Translations under genes and position numbers: made by a program
Part shown: positions 10,871-22,248 of the stretch, piece by piece
Layout of the letters: every line of letters begins with the position of its first letter
Position numbering within the stretch: position 1 is the first letter of the stretch
Assembly (NCBI GenBank): GCA_019914945.1
Contig: CM034100.1
Location: forward strand, 8,815,096 to 8,879,095
From: Typha latifolia
Lineage: Eukaryota; Streptophyta; Magnoliopsida; Poales; Typhaceae
Direction: 5' to 3'
DNA length: 64,000 nucleotides
The notes under the pieces: generated by a model
Databases searched by the model: none
What the model was told of the DNA's origin: nothing
Seen by the model: the letters and a program-made list of their open reading frames with translations, nothing else

Positions 10871-11337
10871 GAACAACATCAAACCATATTAAAGTAAAAC
10901 CACTAAATGAAATATATTTACATCAAAATATTTCAAATACCTAAAACAAATATATACTCTTCTAATACATAAAATCGTAAATGTCGTGATTTCTTTTTTT
11001 TTTCCCTAAGCAACTCTAGGTCATGGGATGTAGATGACTCCTATGTAATTGTAAAAGATGCATGTCTACATCTACTAGCTGCTCTAATGTATTCTATTCC
11101 TCTCTAATCAGTTCCTCTCTAATCGCCTCCTCTATAATCTCCTCTCTAACCGGTTCCTCTATATAGCTCGTATAGAGTTGCCTCCTCATTGGCTTGCTCC
11201 GTGGTAGCTATCTCTCTCTCTCTTGGCACTCTCTCTCTATCTCTCTATCTCTCTATCTCTCCCCCTCTACCTCCTACTCTACCTCTACCTCTAACTATAA
11301 AAGGTTATAATGATTGATAATTTGGAGGAGCTGACTA
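10871..11337. other. Pyrimidine-rich non-coding stretch
   Basis: It contains four to five degenerate units of about 17 bp of the type 'cctctctaatc' (11098-11165) and a CTCTAT-rich simple repeat (11210-11290). No reading frame of note. Confidence 0.5.
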
Positions 11338-12436
11338 TAACACCCGCCACCAAACACGTGGCCTTCATGTGGGTAGAACCCACATGATTACTATATGACC
11401 TGTTAGTTAATATTTCAATACAATATACAAGTGAAAAACTAACATTTTCATAAATAATACAGACAAAGAAGCCTATAACACTAAGGCCATAATAAGCCCG
11501 AAATACATATCCATAACAAAAATAAGACCAAGCCCACGTAGGAGCTACAAGCCATTTAGCTTAATTTATATGAATAAAATAAGAATAAGAATTAGAAGAC
11601 TCAAAGCCATTTTTCGCTAGATCCTCCATGGGCTTAGGATTCATTTACTAATATGAAAATAATTCCACCAAATAGTGGTGAGCATAATGCCCAGCAAATA
11701 TCCACTACTATACTCTAAAAGTACTGCGATAAAAGATGCAATAATAAATAAATATAAATATTCGCATCATGTTCAGATACAATGCATCAATACTACCTAC
11801 TCATTATGCTCATCCCATATGCGCACATGCATTAGCAGTCGATAACCCACCAAACATCATCTGGACTATTGAATCTTCAAACTCGAGCTCACACTAAGCT
11901 CCGTCTAGGGGCTATGTCAATGCTACACCACATAACATATATCCTCTCAGACTACCAAGTCTATAACTTAGGCTCTTGACGAGCAACGCCCATAGGCTAC
12001 ATCATCATCTCACAACTGACCACACGCATACCCCCAAGAGTGGGTAGATTCTAGCGGTAGAATTACCAACCCATCACTCGACGAACAACATGACCAATTG
12101 TCTGCCACCACAGACTAAGAACCTCAGTCATAAGCCCATCACATAAGTCAGGATCACATATCGATACTACCATTTAAGCCTTCGGCTCCACATCATTACA
12201 CCACCGTGCGAAAATCATGAGTCATCGCTCACAGATGTCGTCACCCTGCGCTATCGGGTACTGCTAGGTCTACAACATCCTATGCTATCGGGTACTGCTA
12301 AGGTATGACTCTAGTCGATCAATGGTAAATTGCCCATCGCCCGGGGAAATGGCTACCTGATTGTCTATGATCAACAGATTGAGATCTCAGGCATAGGCCC
12401 TAATATATATATATGTATAATAGTATCCCCCGCCTC
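11338..12436 (-). repeat. Diverged N-like LTR fragment
   Basis: It begins TATAACACCCGCC, a plausible mutated form of the TGTAAC(A/G)CCC terminus of the N family. Like N0 it is rich in 'cat'/'cac' words and carries a short tandem repeat (ctatcgggtactgcta at about 12252 and about 12283). It ends where the LTR at 12439 begins. No coding sequence. It may be a separate family. Confidence 0.4.
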
Positions 12437-12438
12437 TA

Positions 12439-12841
12439 TGATACGAACTGGATCAAATTGGATCACATCAAAGGGAGATTAGGCTCAATGGACTGAGTCT
12501 AATTATCTTATTTGATTATTTAGTTTAGTTAGAATCTTAACAGGTTAGGATTTTATTTAATTAGCTAAATCCAACTCTTTGCAATTTCGGAAAATATCCA
12601 CAGAATATTCTACACATATCCAAATAATATCAAACTAGTTGGACAAGGTCGCCAACCTCCAGATCTACACTTTTATATTCATGACTTCTCCAGATTCGGA
12701 ATCTATCTATGACAAAACGAAGGGTTAATCCGAGAAGATAAGGAAGACTGGTTTAGTTGGTTTATTACGGTTTTAACTTAGTTGTTGATTTGTTAGGATT
12801 TGTTAGAGTTGTTTAATTTAGTTGATGAGTCCCTAGGATGA

Positions 12842-12894
<53 letters not shown>

Positions 12895-13346
12895 GAGGAA
12901 ACCCTCATTGGAGTATGATGATGATGATATTGGAATTGGCTTTGGCCTTTATCTCCTCCTCTACTTGTCTCTAGCCATTGACGCCCTCTCCCACCTCCCT
13001 TCATCCACTGCCCAAGTCTTTGGTCGGCCTTTTCCAACTTCTAACCTCTCTCTTCTACAACAACTTCTCTGCCTTCACACCAAGAATTAAACCTAACATC
13101 TATCTAGCCATTGTAGGGCTATCAAGCTAGGATCTAATTGACCTGTGGCCACTGTTGGGTCGATATCTTGAGATCTAACCGTTTGAATTTTATGATCTTG
13201 GATTCGTTGGAAAGCTCTCTCCAATAGAAACAAGATATTCAAATTCAAGTGGATCTGTTGGTTAGATTGTTCGCAGATTCTCTTGGGAATTATGTACTTT
13301 ATTGAGTCCAGAACCGTTGTAGATCGAATTAGGCTAGTTCGTAACA
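12439..13346 (+). repeat. 5' LTR of gypsy fragment G5
   Basis: It runs from TGATACGAACTGG to CGTAACA and is followed by a primer site (tagtatcagagcc, 13349-13361) and a gag start (13385), so its 3' boundary is well placed. At the place where sister LTRs have 'ctataaatatgtgg' this one has a (TA)n run followed by 'tgtggagg' (12844-12896), as if the TATA box had expanded. U3 lacks the TTCGAA motif cluster seen in the related families. Confidence 0.65.
12844..12891. repeat. (TA)n microsatellite at the TATA position
   Basis: About 24 uninterrupted TA units lie between 'gagca' and 'tgtggagg'. Confidence 0.95.
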
Positions 13347-13348
13347 AC

Positions 13349-13361
13349 TAGTATCAGAGCC
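13349..13361 (+). promoter_or_regulatory. Primer binding site of G5
   Basis: tagtatcagagcc, one mismatch from the tRNA-iMet-type site, between the LTR end and the gag start. Confidence 0.8.
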
Positions 13362-13384
13362 AGGCGAACCTCAGATTTTCATTA

Positions 13385-13725
13385 ATGGTTGAAACAAGGA
13401 AGATGACATCAACAAGGAGACTAATGGAGAGCACATCGACAAGGAAAAACTCAATCCACGATAACCCTAACCGTGAGGTCGATTCCTTTGGAGAGACCAT
13501 GGCAAGACTGAGTTAACCAACGTCCATGGGTATGAACATGGGCTTGGCGGATGAACTTAGGGGCATGTTCCAAACATTGCTGTATAGAGTTGATATAATA
13601 CAAAAGGATCACAATAATTTAAAGGAATATATCATGAACTGATCAGCTTCGTCATCTCCTCGACAAAGATTGATACCTCAAGAAGGACCAGCGATGGTAC
13701 CACACCGATCCGATACCCTTTGTAG
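13385..13725 (+). pseudogene. gag: Gypsy gag N-terminal fragment (G5)
   Basis: The frame opens MVETRKMTSTRR, the same gag start as in G2, G3 and G4. It continues through 'DELRGMFQTLLYRVD' and 'KDHNNLKEYIMN' with stops after 'ETMARLS' and 'KEYIMN'. It stops matching at about 13725, where a minus-strand gypsy LTR begins abruptly. The gag core, zinc knuckle and all of pol are missing. Confidence 0.8.
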
Positions 13726-14353
13726 ATTCGAACTACAACTGGGACGAAAACACAGAATAACGTGGGTGATGGTGGTGGTGACGAATGGAGTGGATGTTAG
13801 GGTTATAGATGGGTATGGAGATGGAGGTAGATGGTGGATGTGATTAAGGGATATAGACGAAGGGAACGAAGTGGTCGAGGTCCCAAAGAAAAGGGGTGAC
13901 TCGACAGACGAGGGAGATTAGAAGTTAGGAGAAACCTTGCCAACGGTAAGGATGGTCAAGAGGGAGGAGGGAGATTAGGGTAGATAGATGATAAAGAGAC
14001 AAGAAATTAATATTCCAATAGCATAATGAATTTGATAGCCATCCACATATTTATAGAGGCTAGCCAACAAGTCCTAAAATAATAAGTAACCCTAATTCTA
14101 GAGGATTCCTGCCGATCGTATTCGAACGCACAAAAGACATTCTCTATATGTGTGAACACGATGTAGGCATTCGAACTTGCCCGATCGCGTTCGAACGCAT
14201 TTTTCGTCTTCTCTGAATTTGTGAACCTAATGCAGGCGTTCGCAAGAGCATTCGAATGCGAACCGTCCTGCGTTCGAATGCGATTACATGAATTTTATTT
14301 TAATGGAAATAAACAACTAATGCAAAAAGAAAAGATCTTAACTAAATGTATTA
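13726..14353 (-). repeat. Gypsy-type LTR, minus strand, U5 truncated
   Basis: It matches the G2/G4 LTR family in reverse: reversed TATA (catatttatagagg, about 14048-14061), then the TTCGAACGC cluster (14120-14290), then the 'ttttaatggaaataaacaactaatgc' end. About 200 bp of the U5 end are missing at 13726, where it joins the G5 gag fragment. At 14353 it joins the truncated 3' LTR of element B. It may be a truncated insertion or a recombination product. Confidence 0.7.
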
Positions 14354-14862
14354 GCAATATCTCTTATAGATAAGATAAGTATCTCTTAGAGATAAGAGAA
14401 ATATCTATTCAAAGATTCTCCACGGATTTTCTTAGAGATAAGATAAATAGAGATGGACCCAAATCTAAGTCAAATAAGCCAAAGTCGTTCGAACGCCCGC
14501 AAAGCCCCTTCGAATGGGCTCGATTGCCTATTATTTTCTTCTTTATCGGGAAAATGCGTTCGAACACCGAGTGGTCTGTTCAAATGGCTGAGCAGACTGT
14601 TGAATGCAGAGTTGTTGTCCCTGTGCCCATGGGTTTTTTTTATACTATTTTGACCATCATGACACCATTTGAGCACTTCAATGACAATTCCAAAACTGTT
14701 TCGAATACTTTGACTTTAATTTCAATCTTTCACTTCAAACATCTCATAATTTGTCATGACTTGTGCATATGCTCATACAATAAATTTAGACACATTACAT
14801 AAATAAAAATTATATTTTAAAACACAATTTGTCAATTACATTAGTACAAATAAAATCTAACA
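14354..14862 (-). repeat. 3' LTR of element B (truncated)
   Basis: It carries the TATCTCT/AGAGATA-GATAAG array (14357-14435), GTTCGAAC at 14487-14494 and again near 14558-14565, and ends ..tctaaca at 14862. It is truncated at 14354 by the adjoining gypsy LTR. The polypurine tract follows at 14863-14877 (minus strand gccaaaggaggagat). Confidence 0.75.
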
Positions 14863-16074
14863 ATCTCCTCCTTTGGCAATTTGTGACAAAATATAATTTC
14901 CTAAATTACAAAGTGTCTACCCATAACAATGCATACATCCTAATAGAGCATAGCACAAGTTCTCTTTTACTATCATATATCTTGTACAACTTTAATATTC
15001 ATACCAAGTGAAATGCATGTGAGGCTATAAAAATAAATTAAGCAATCAATAGCAAACCAAATTGAAATGATTAACTCCATTTTCACTCTCCCCTTTTTTG
15101 TCATAAATTGACAAAGAATGAGATCAAACCCTCATACTGCCCCTCAAAATTAGTCTATTTCACGTCATTTTTGTAACAACCTAGCCCTAAGAAAAAAAAG
15201 AAAGATAATAGTTGGGCACGACGCGACCGGCCATATTATGGCTGGCCTAGTGCCCAATTCGAGCCTAGCAGGTGAGAAAATTCTCACCTGCCATGGCAAA
15301 CCTTGGGGCTGCCGCCACTATCCTCCCTCCTCCACTGCCTTCTCTCTTTCTTTAAATCTCTCTCTCACTCAGTCACCCTCTCACTCAGTCACCCTCTCAC
15401 TCTACTCTCTCTTACACTCTCTTTCTCTCCTCATTGCTTACACCGGCTTGCCACCACTTCTTTTGGAACCGCCGTCATCAGTGAGATCTCTCACTCCCTC
15501 TCTTTCCTTTTCTTTTTCTCTCTCTCCCTCTCTTTTTCTTGCCTTGCACTTGGGCTCGCCGGAGCTAAGTCGCTGGCTGGCCAACAGCGACCGGGCCCCT
15601 CCCCGCCCGCCTAGGTCCATAGCCTCCTCCCTTCTCCTTCTTCTCTTCTTCTTCTTCTTTTCTTTTCTTTCTTCTTCTTCTTCCTCAGCCTTCCCCCTTC
15701 TACAATAGTGCTGGGCTCGGCCCAGCATTGTAGCGAGGGGTGGCTCCCTTTTAATATTTTTACATTAATTATATGATTTATTTTCTAAAATTTAGGTAAA
15801 TTAGTTTATTTAGATGGTAGATTATTTTGATAATTTACACTCAACAGTATAAGTATTAGCTAAGTATATTTGGTATAAGAATTTTTTAATTATAATTATA
15901 AATACTTGCATATGAATTTATTTATAGTCTAGCTAGTTTATTAGATTAATACATGTTTAAATTATATAAGTTTCTATTAATGTTTATGTATACTTATACA
16001 TGCATATATTTAATATATATAAATATATAAGAAATTTCTAGCACCATATTATTATATATAATTATATATTATTT

Positions 16075-16823
16075 TGATATGATTAGTAATAATGAGGTTG
16101 CTACAATATGAAGATCTACCTAAATTCTTCTTAGGGTGACACTTTCGAGGAGATCTGTTGAAGATTTAACCGTCCAAGAGATCTGTAATTTGGATAAATT
16201 GTTCCTCTTGAAGTAAGGAATCCAACACAACCAAGATCACATTGATCAGACTTGTAGACCAAAAGTTATAGGAAAAATACTGACCATGGGTCGAATGGTG
16301 GCGTGGGGACGTGAGTAATGGAATAGGAAATTAATGGTTAGGTTTTGTGGAAGATGATGACTACAGTGGTGGGGTAGAGCATTTAGCTAGACGAAGCAGG
16401 AGAGAGTGGACCAATTCTTGAGAGGCAAGGGGGCATGGTCAGATTGAGGGAGGAAGAAGACGACGTCCAAGATTGGATGCCGTTGGAGGAAAGAGTAAGG
16501 GTTTGGAAGGATAACTTCAATATTTCATCAATAATACTCAATTAGGTTGCCTTCCACATATTTAGAGGCTAACCTATCAAACAAAATAATTAAAAGATAA
16601 CCCTAGGATAATGCAGTTCGCCAAGTACATTTGAACATGGTCAAACGCGTTGGAACGCACTAAACATGTTCTTTGTTTTTGTTAACGTATGTAGGCATTC
16701 AATAGCCAATTTGAGCGCAACTTCCTGGCGTTCGAATGCGACTGCTAGAAATTTTATTCTTGCAAAGCAAAAGTTATTTCTAAAACAAAATAAACAAAAA
16801 TCATAACTAGCTAAATCGTAACA
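16075..16823 (-). repeat. 3' LTR of G1
   Basis: TGATATGATTAG...CGTAACA, flanked outside by TATTT. U3 on the minus strand carries 'gcgttggaacgc' and 'gcgttcgaatgc' variants (about 16648-16740) upstream of a region like other gypsy TATA segments (catatttagagg, about 16556-16567). Confidence 0.82.
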
Positions 16824-16849
16824 GCCCACCACGCATCCCCCACCTTGCC
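16824..16849 (-). promoter_or_regulatory. Polypurine tract of G1
   Basis: On the minus strand a G-rich stretch (gcaaggtgggggatgcgtgg) precedes the 3' LTR. It lies within the reading frame just past the chromodomain, as in G2 and G4. Confidence 0.75.
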
Positions 16850-18105
16850 TCAAGGTGTGAAGTTGAGAAATCAATTGACAATCTTAGACTCAACCTCCCA
16901 TGACACCTTATCGGATGGTTTGCCCAACCATTCAATCAAGATCTTCGTCTCTAGCCTCGAGCCATGCCGCCTCCATCGTCTTGTTAGTATCCATATTGGA
17001 CCTGATGCGAATCCTCCTCAGGTTCTGGTAGAACTGACCCCGCCACTTGATCTGGCCTAATCCTCGCCTTCAGCAACAAAACATGGAATACTAGGTATTC
17101 TCTAGACTCATCTAGTAGCTCAAGCTTATAAGTAACTAGTCCAACATGCTCACAAACTCGAAATGGATTAAAAAATTTGAATGCCAATTTCTATTCTGAA
17201 TAGGGTGTAAGGTGATTTGACGATAGGGTTGAGCTCGTACAAACACCATGTCGTCCACACTAAACTCCTTGTGATGATGCTGATCATACATTTGTTTCAT
17301 CCGATCTGGGCTGCTCTCATATACATCTGCAACCTCCTAAGAGTATCATCACGATCCATCAATGCCATATCAATCTCAATCTGTTACGACGAAGCCGGTA
17401 AATCATACGCCCTTAATGCCGGTATCGCCCGATCGTATACTACCTTGAATAGGGTCATGCTGGTATTGCCGTGATGAGAAGTTTTATACAACCACTCAGC
17501 CCATGGAAGAAACTCTAATCAGTGTTTAGGACGATCACCGACAAAACAGTAAAGGTATTGCTCAATTCCCTAATTAACCACCTCCGTTTGCTAGTCGATT
17601 TGGAGGTGGTATGCCGAGCTAAAGTTCACTTTTGTGCCCTGCAACATGAAGTATTCAGTCCAAAACTCGCTGATAAATATATGATTAGATTCGAAATAAT
17701 TGAGTAAAGCATTTCATGAAGTTTGGCGACATTTTGGATGAAACATTTGACTACCAATTTGGTGGAAAAAGGGTGCGCAAAGGCTGAAAAATGTGTGTAT
17801 TTACTCAACCAGTCCACCACCATAAAGATAACTGAATACCCACATACCAGTGGTAACCCCTCCATAAAAACCATAAAGATATCCTCCCAAACACCTCCTG
17901 TACTAGCAAGGGTTGTAGAAGTCGAGCTGGCTTCCAGTTCTTCGTCTTTGCTCGTTGACACATCTTGCACGCCCTCACGTGTGCCTTGACATCCTTTATC
18001 ATTCTGGTCTAGGTACAGCTATAGGATAGCCTCTTGTAAGTCCATAGAACACCTTCATGACTTACTTCAGGAGTGTTGTGGAAGTGTTCTAGCAATTTGG
18101 ACTGC
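16842..18105 (-). pseudogene. int: Integrase and chromodomain remnant of G1
   Basis: Integrase inserts the cDNA; the C-terminal chromodomain of chromoviruses directs insertion to marked chromatin. On the minus strand the order is an HHCC finger remnant ('SHEGVLWTYKRL', then 'CKMCQRAKTKN', about 17960-18080), the catalytic core ('GYSVIFMVVDWLSKYTHF', about 17790-17880), an SH3-like segment ('RAQPYRQITLHP', about 17195-17230), then a chromodomain ('ILIEWLGKPSDKVSWEVES', about 16880-16950). The first catalytic Asp of the core is replaced (EDIFMVF where the family has an Asp), and the second lies in 'IISNLI' where the family has SD. Several stops and frameshifts follow. The protein is dead. Confidence 0.78.
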
Positions 18106-19054
18106 ACAATGCATCCGCAGGCACTTGGATACACTTGTGGTCAAGCAATAAACCGTCTCTATCGTCTATCTCGGGATGGTGCTTCGGATTAGCTCAAACC
18201 TCTTGCAATAACCCTCTTATGCACAACAGGTCAGCGACACTTGCGCTCCTTAACTCCTTGAGAAAGGGAAAAGAAGGCATGAAAAAAGTCTCTAATTCAG
18301 CTTCAATCGGCTGGCATGAAAGAGCATCTACCGCTCAATTCTTTATTCCCTTTTTGTATTGTATCTCATAGGCATACCCCAAAAGCTCTGCCACCCACCA
18401 CTACTGTGCTGGTGTGTGTATCCATTGACTCATGAAATATGACAAACTCTTCTAGTCAGTGCGGATGATGAAGTGACGTCCCACCAAATACAGCGTCCAC
18501 TTTGTCACGACGTGAAGAATCGCCAATATTTCTCTCATAAGTTGAGAGCTATTGTGATCTACCAGACAAAACTTTACTCAAGAATGCTATAGGTTGGCCT
18601 CCTTGCATTAGGACAACACCTATTCTCACTCCGGATATGTCACATTCAATAACAAACTCCCTTTGGAAATTTGGCAACGCCAAAACTGGGGTTTAAAATG
18701 TAGCAGATTTCAATTCTTCAAAGGCCATCGTTGCCTTGTCACTCCATAAAAAGGAATCCTTCCTTAAAAGGGCGATAAGTGGTGTTGCAATTTTACCATA
18801 TCCAGCAACAAATCTGCGGTAGTAACATGTTAACCCAAGGAACCCACGCAGCTCGTGGATATTCCTCGGAATCGACCAATCAGTCATACTCTTCACCTTG
18901 CTTGGATCGGCTGCTACACCTTTTGCTGAAATGATATGCCCCGAATATTCCATCTTTCTCTCAAACCACAAACATTTAGACATCTTGACTTTCAAGGAGT
19001 TTTCTTCAAGTAGCTTTAGCACTTCATGCAAATGTTTCAAATAATTTTCAAAAC
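18106..19054 (-). pseudogene. pol: C-terminal reverse transcriptase and RNase H of G1
   Basis: On the minus strand from 19054: 'SFENYLKHLHEVLKLLEEN', 'MSKCLWFERKMEYSGHII', 'VKSMTDWSIPRNIHELRGFL' and 'YYRRFVAGYGKIATPL', the reverse transcriptase thumb/connection region. Then the RNase H signature 'FVIECDISGVRIGVVL' and 'LSTYEREILAILHVVTKW', ending near 'AVDALSCQP'. The first 125 codons are open; then stops appear. The upstream half, including the catalytic FFDD, lies across the G2 insertion at 27313-28089. Confidence 0.82.
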
Positions 19055-19099
19055 TTGCATTATGTAACACCCATTAAAAAAAAAAAAAAAAATTTAAGC

Positions 19100-20231
19100 G
19101 CACGCGCCATGCGCGTGCACCCTAACCGCAGCGCATGCGCTGACTCCTTCTTCCCTCTCCCCCACCTCTCACAGTTAGTTGCGAGAGGTGGGAGAGAAGG
19201 GCGCCGGAGTGGAGTGAACTCCACTCCGTTGCCCTCTCCACCTCTTCTCTATTTAATCTCCACCCATTTTCCCCCTCGAGTTCCTTCTTTTCGGAATCTT
19301 CTCTTTTTCGCTTTTCCCTACTCTCTTTTCTCTCCTGAGCCGCCGAAGTTTTCGTCATGGGCAGTGAGTCACCGGAGCGCCGGCAGTCAACCAAAACCCC
19401 TCACCTCGATCGTCAGGTTAGCCTTCATCCCCTCTTTATTGCAATTTGAAAATAGCCTAGTTAAGCATGCGTAATTAGGATTTTATTTTCGTCTGCTTCC
19501 ACCGGAGAAATACGCCGACCGGCGACCTCGGGTCGACCACCCACCGGTTCGGGAAGTTTCCCTATTTTTCCCCCTTGCTGTAGGTACCCAAATTGGGTAC
19601 CCATGGGACGCAAGGGAGGCGATGCCATGTCGCCTCCCACCGCCGGGTTTCCTTGGCACCAGCGGCCACCACCGGCGGTGGTGGCCTGACTCGTCAACCT
19701 CGACCGACCCACCTCTTCACTTGAAAGAGGTGGGTACCCGAGAATAGGGCTTCGAGCCCACCTAGCTCTGAGTTGAAAACTCCATGGCCGCCGGCCATGG
19801 AGTTCCTCAACTCTTACCCTCCGGCCGCACTAGCCGGAAGTTCTATCCACTCCTGCGCCCAAGTTGAACTAGTCAACTTGGGGAGAAGTTGCTGGAGCCG
19901 AGGGGGGGCTGCCGGTGACGAGGATCACCGGCAGCAACACCCCTCTCCTCTGTTTCTCCTTCTCTGTCAAGGAGACGAAGAGAGGGTGGAGGTTGGGCCC
20001 CCACCGCTCTCTCTCTGTGGGTTGTGGCGTGGGCTGCGTTGCAGCCTAAGTCCACAGTCCCTTTTTTTTTCTCTAAGGTCTCGGTGGACTGGGCTCTAGA
20101 GCCCAGTCCACCCCTTGGTTTCTGGTGGGCTGCGGGAGGCCCCGCAGACCACCTCCTTATTTGTTGTCAGACTGGGCTCTGGAGCCCAGTCCACCATCTC
20201 ACCCTGCTAGACTGGGCTCTTGAGCCCAGTC
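19100..20231. repeat. Chain of perfect hairpins and palindromes in N2
   Basis: Arms read by eye: 19100-19107/19111-19118 (8 bp); palindrome 19130-19141; 19161-19170/19183-19192 (10 bp); 19205-19215/19218-19228 (11); 19583-19591/19593-19601 (9); 19614-19622/19630-19638 (9); 19664-19674/19676-19686 (11); 19708-19717/19725-19734 (10); 19747-19759 (5, TCG loop); 19778-19789/19793-19804 (12); 19820-19825/19833-19838 (6); 19859-19867/19873-19881 (9); 19908-19918/19925-19935 (11); 20032-20037/20041-20046 (6); 20083-20112 (15-bp arms, no loop); 20131-20136/20141-20146 (6); 20170-20179/20182-20191 and 20210-20219/20222-20231 (10 each). Except for the three GACTGGGCTC units, the hairpins differ in sequence. 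Confidence 0.9.
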
Positions 20232-21243
20232 CATTACCTCTGGTAGGTCTGCAGCCCACTCTCTCTCTCTCACTCTCACTTAATTTGCTGGGCCTTGAAC
20301 TCAGCCCAATCTTTAACATTTTTTTTAACCCTAGTCTAATTAATTTTGAGTCTGTTATTTTTCTTAAATTCTGTTAGCTACCTAAATTGTAATTATTATA
20401 ATTTTTCTCAACCATGTTATTAATAAAATTAGGGACTATACAAAATCAAAATAGTATTTGAATTTATTAGTCTTCTCAATTATCTTCACATTTACAATGT
20501 GAACGGCTCTAATGACCATTATTATTTTAATTAGGACAAATAATATCTCAGACCTAGAGAATCAAACTTAAATATACACAACAAGATGGTTAGTTTATAA
20601 GTCCATTAATTTTATGTCTATTTTATTTATAAATTATTAGATTCAGCATTATGCGGGAAGGATCTTGAAATTCAAGAAGAGCCGACTGATTAGGAGAGTA
20701 AGACGGATTCCAGAAATACCCCAGGCGAGTAGAATTTTATAATAGTCTTTAAAAATGCATGCTTATGTCATATCTTACCTGTGATAGTTAAATGTCATTT
20801 CCTTATGAAACTTATATGACATCTCATATTTGCATTTAATTACATGTCAGTTCTTGTATTATTTATCACTTAATGCACATGTATGATAGACTCTATGTTT
20901 GTTTATAATATCTGTTATTGTGATGATTATGTTAAATAAATAATAGAAGTTATGGCACCACGTGCACGTATCACTATTAGTCAAGTCCCAGTTAGGCAGT
21001 GCCCTTTTACCTACTCAACCCGGGGTTAGGGGTAAGTGTATATTATATAGTATCATATTAGCGGCCTACACCTGAGGTCAGTAGCAGATGGAGCATTCAG
21101 GTGATTACACTGCCCTAGTTGGAGACTTGACTAGTATGATATTAGAAAAGATGATTGAGAGGAAGGGATTGTAGTTCTAGCGGTACCCGAGTACACAGGG
21201 TCAGGGCGTCTATTGAGCTGTGTGCTCTTACCAGCCGTATGTG

Positions 21244-22248
21244 TGATACGATCACGCCTCTAGCTATGGAGCTATGATATCAGCTTAATACGATTACGCC
21301 TCTGGCTATGGAGCTCTGATACCAGCTTATTATGATCTCTCCTTTGGGGCTAAAGATCGATCTCTTCCGATTCTCAGATCTGGATTAGATCTTGCACGGA
21401 ACTTTGAAATAAGATCCCGAACTATGCCGCTGTTGGATCGATGTAAAATTTTGATATGTTGTAGCCCTAGAAAAGAGCTTTCCAACAAATCAAGTTTTAG
21501 GCGAATCGAAGTTGTGGATCTCGAGATATCGTCCATTTAGTGGACGAACGTCAGGATGCTCTGTTTTGGATTCGTGGATGGAGGCACGAGATCCTAGGTA
21601 ATGATGGTTGGTGGAGGACCGGCATTAATGGGGTGGCACCGGTGAAAAAGTGGTGGTGGATGGGTTATGGTTGATGGAATGGTTAGGGCAAGTGCTGGAT
21701 AGATTGGACGAAGGGGGAGGAGAGGGCCACTCCTAAGAGACTAGGGTGATTGGCCAGTCGAGGGAGATTAGAAGCGGCGTCACCGGGGATTGAGGGAACG
21801 AGAGCGAAGAAGACGAAGGAGGCAAGGCAAACTCAATTCTCAATAATCAATAATCAATTTGGTTGCCTACCACATCCTTTTATAGGCTAACCAACAACTC
21901 AAATTAACCCTAAAAACACAATTTTCGTCGACCGCGTTCGAACTTGCCCGACCGCGTTCGAACGCACCTAGTTCACTCTTCTGGATTTACGAACGCGCGA
22001 TCGAACGCACCTGTCGGTATTTGCTAACGCGATGCAGGCGTTCACAGTGCGTTCGAACGCACAATACATTCTCTTCACCACGTTCACAACCCCGTTCACA
22101 AATCGCGTTCGAACTCACTCCACCCGCGTTCGAACGCGACTTACAGAAAACTTATTTTAATGGGAATTAAACACTAAAACATGAAATAAAAACACTCCTA
22201 AAGTGAATCCATGCTAGAGACGACGTCGGTGAAGTCCGAATCGTATCA
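21244..22248 (-). mobile_element. Gypsy-type solo LTR inside N2, with two PBS-bearing end units
   Basis: It is bounded by a perfect 5-bp duplication, ATGTG (21239-21243 and 22249-22253), and ends TGATAC..GTATCA. On the minus strand U3 carries five GTTCGAAC sites (21936, 21956, 22051, 22107, 22128) upstream of a TATA box (TATAAAAGG, about 21881-21889). The U5 end (plus 21244-21331) consists of two 44-bp units, each holding a reversed primer-site copy (gctctgatacca or gctatgatatca). These copies are inside the duplication and so belong to the integrated LTR. Confidence 0.88.

Noticed and set aside
14453..14802. Frames of 66-92 codons on both strands
   Set aside because: They lie within the 3' LTR of element B and are colinear with non-coding LTR sequence of element A.
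19055..20377. Several GC-rich frames (83-139 codons)
   Set aside because: They fall in the hairpin region of LTR N2, overlap each other on both strands and show no recognisable protein family.
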